This document shows positions 11,992 through 12,094 of a DNA stretch of 12,094 nucleotides, piece after piece. The notes beneath the pieces were generated by a model, which was not told where the DNA came from, searched no databases, and saw nothing but the letters and a program-made list of their open reading frames with translations. Numbering within the stretch: the stretch's first letter is position 1; each line of letters opens with the position of its first letter. The translations under genes were made by a program, and so were the position numbers. Source of the stretch: JAQBFJ01 sp032123435 (GTDB lineage Bacteria > Verrucomicrobiota > Kiritimatiellia > UBA8416 > JAQBFJ01); the NCBI GenBank assembly GCA_032123435.1, contig JAQBFJ010000064.1:1-12094 (forward strand). Direction: 5' to 3'.

Positions 11992-12094
11992 AGTCCCTCT
12001 CCCCTCTCCCCTGTCAATCCTTCTGCAGGCCGGGCCGAAACCCTATCGGAGTCGGATAACTGAACACAACTATGTACGACGATATGACCATCGT
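11992..12094. other. Window end with no supported gene
   Basis: A pyrimidine-rich stretch (CCCTCTCCCCTCTCCCC, around 11995-12011) borders element II. An ATG at 12073 opens a frame to the window edge (MYDDMTI..) without a clear ribosome binding site. Too little is visible to call it a gene. Confidence 0.3.

Noticed and set aside
12073..12094. Start of a further gene (MYDDMTI..)
   Set aside because: Only seven codons are visible and no ribosome binding site precedes them.

Overview
This is a chromosomal window of moderate GC content carrying ten intact or near-intact protein genes, two gene remnants and an unusual amount of inverted-repeat DNA. The genes are housekeeping and cell-envelope genes of a Gram-negative-type bacterium: a lipoprotein, two dTDP-rhamnose genes and an FtsB-like divisome protein next to enolase. 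The interspersed repeats (ACCACAGAGG..CACGGAGGCACGGA and TTTTTGACAGGATTACAGGAT) and the galactokinase signature (GRVEILGNHTDYNEG) fit the Verrucomicrobiota/Kiritimatiellota/Lentisphaerota (PVC) side of the tree. That assignment is an inference from general familiarity and was not tested.

Left edge (1-1036): a YefM-YoeB toxin-antitoxin pair on the + strand with its own possible promoter. It is bounded on both sides by ~64-base imperfect inverted repeats with end boxes GCCGRAC / GTTCGGY. The second repeat starts at the yoeB stop codon. Downstream lies a 19-codon remnant of a GKWRI-type hypothetical protein, whose stop codon sits inside a third such box. This resembles a decayed gene-cassette array, but no integrase is in view and the boxes depart from the attC consensus.

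Centre (1037-8109): galactokinase (+) converges on a UvrD/PcrA-type helicase (-). The 429 bases between them hold a 275-bp composite element: two nested hairpins and a small hairpin between 29/30-identical inverted repeats. Further right, rmlD-rmlB-yihY run on the - strand as a probable operon (19-base gap, then a 29-base overlap). It is separated from the helicase gene by a third repeat element. RmlD and RmlB act in dTDP-L-rhamnose supply; YihY is an inner-membrane protein of unsettled function.

Right part (8244-12094): divergent from rmlD, eno-ftsB-lipoprotein form a tight + strand operon linking glycolysis with cell division, which is a recurrent bacterial neighbourhood. It converges, across a short hexamer tandem repeat, on rdgB/HAM1 (-). 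Immediately upstream of rdgB is the C-terminal stub of an SGNH/GDSL hydrolase, cut off exactly where a repeat element begins. The rest of the window (11.57-12.0 kb) is repeat DNA. It includes a second composite element (11696-11991) with different terminal inverted repeats but the same internal architecture as the one at 2271-2545, including a 13/14-identical box at exactly the same distance from the second hairpin. These modular hairpin elements and the possible cassette boundaries are the observations most worth following up.
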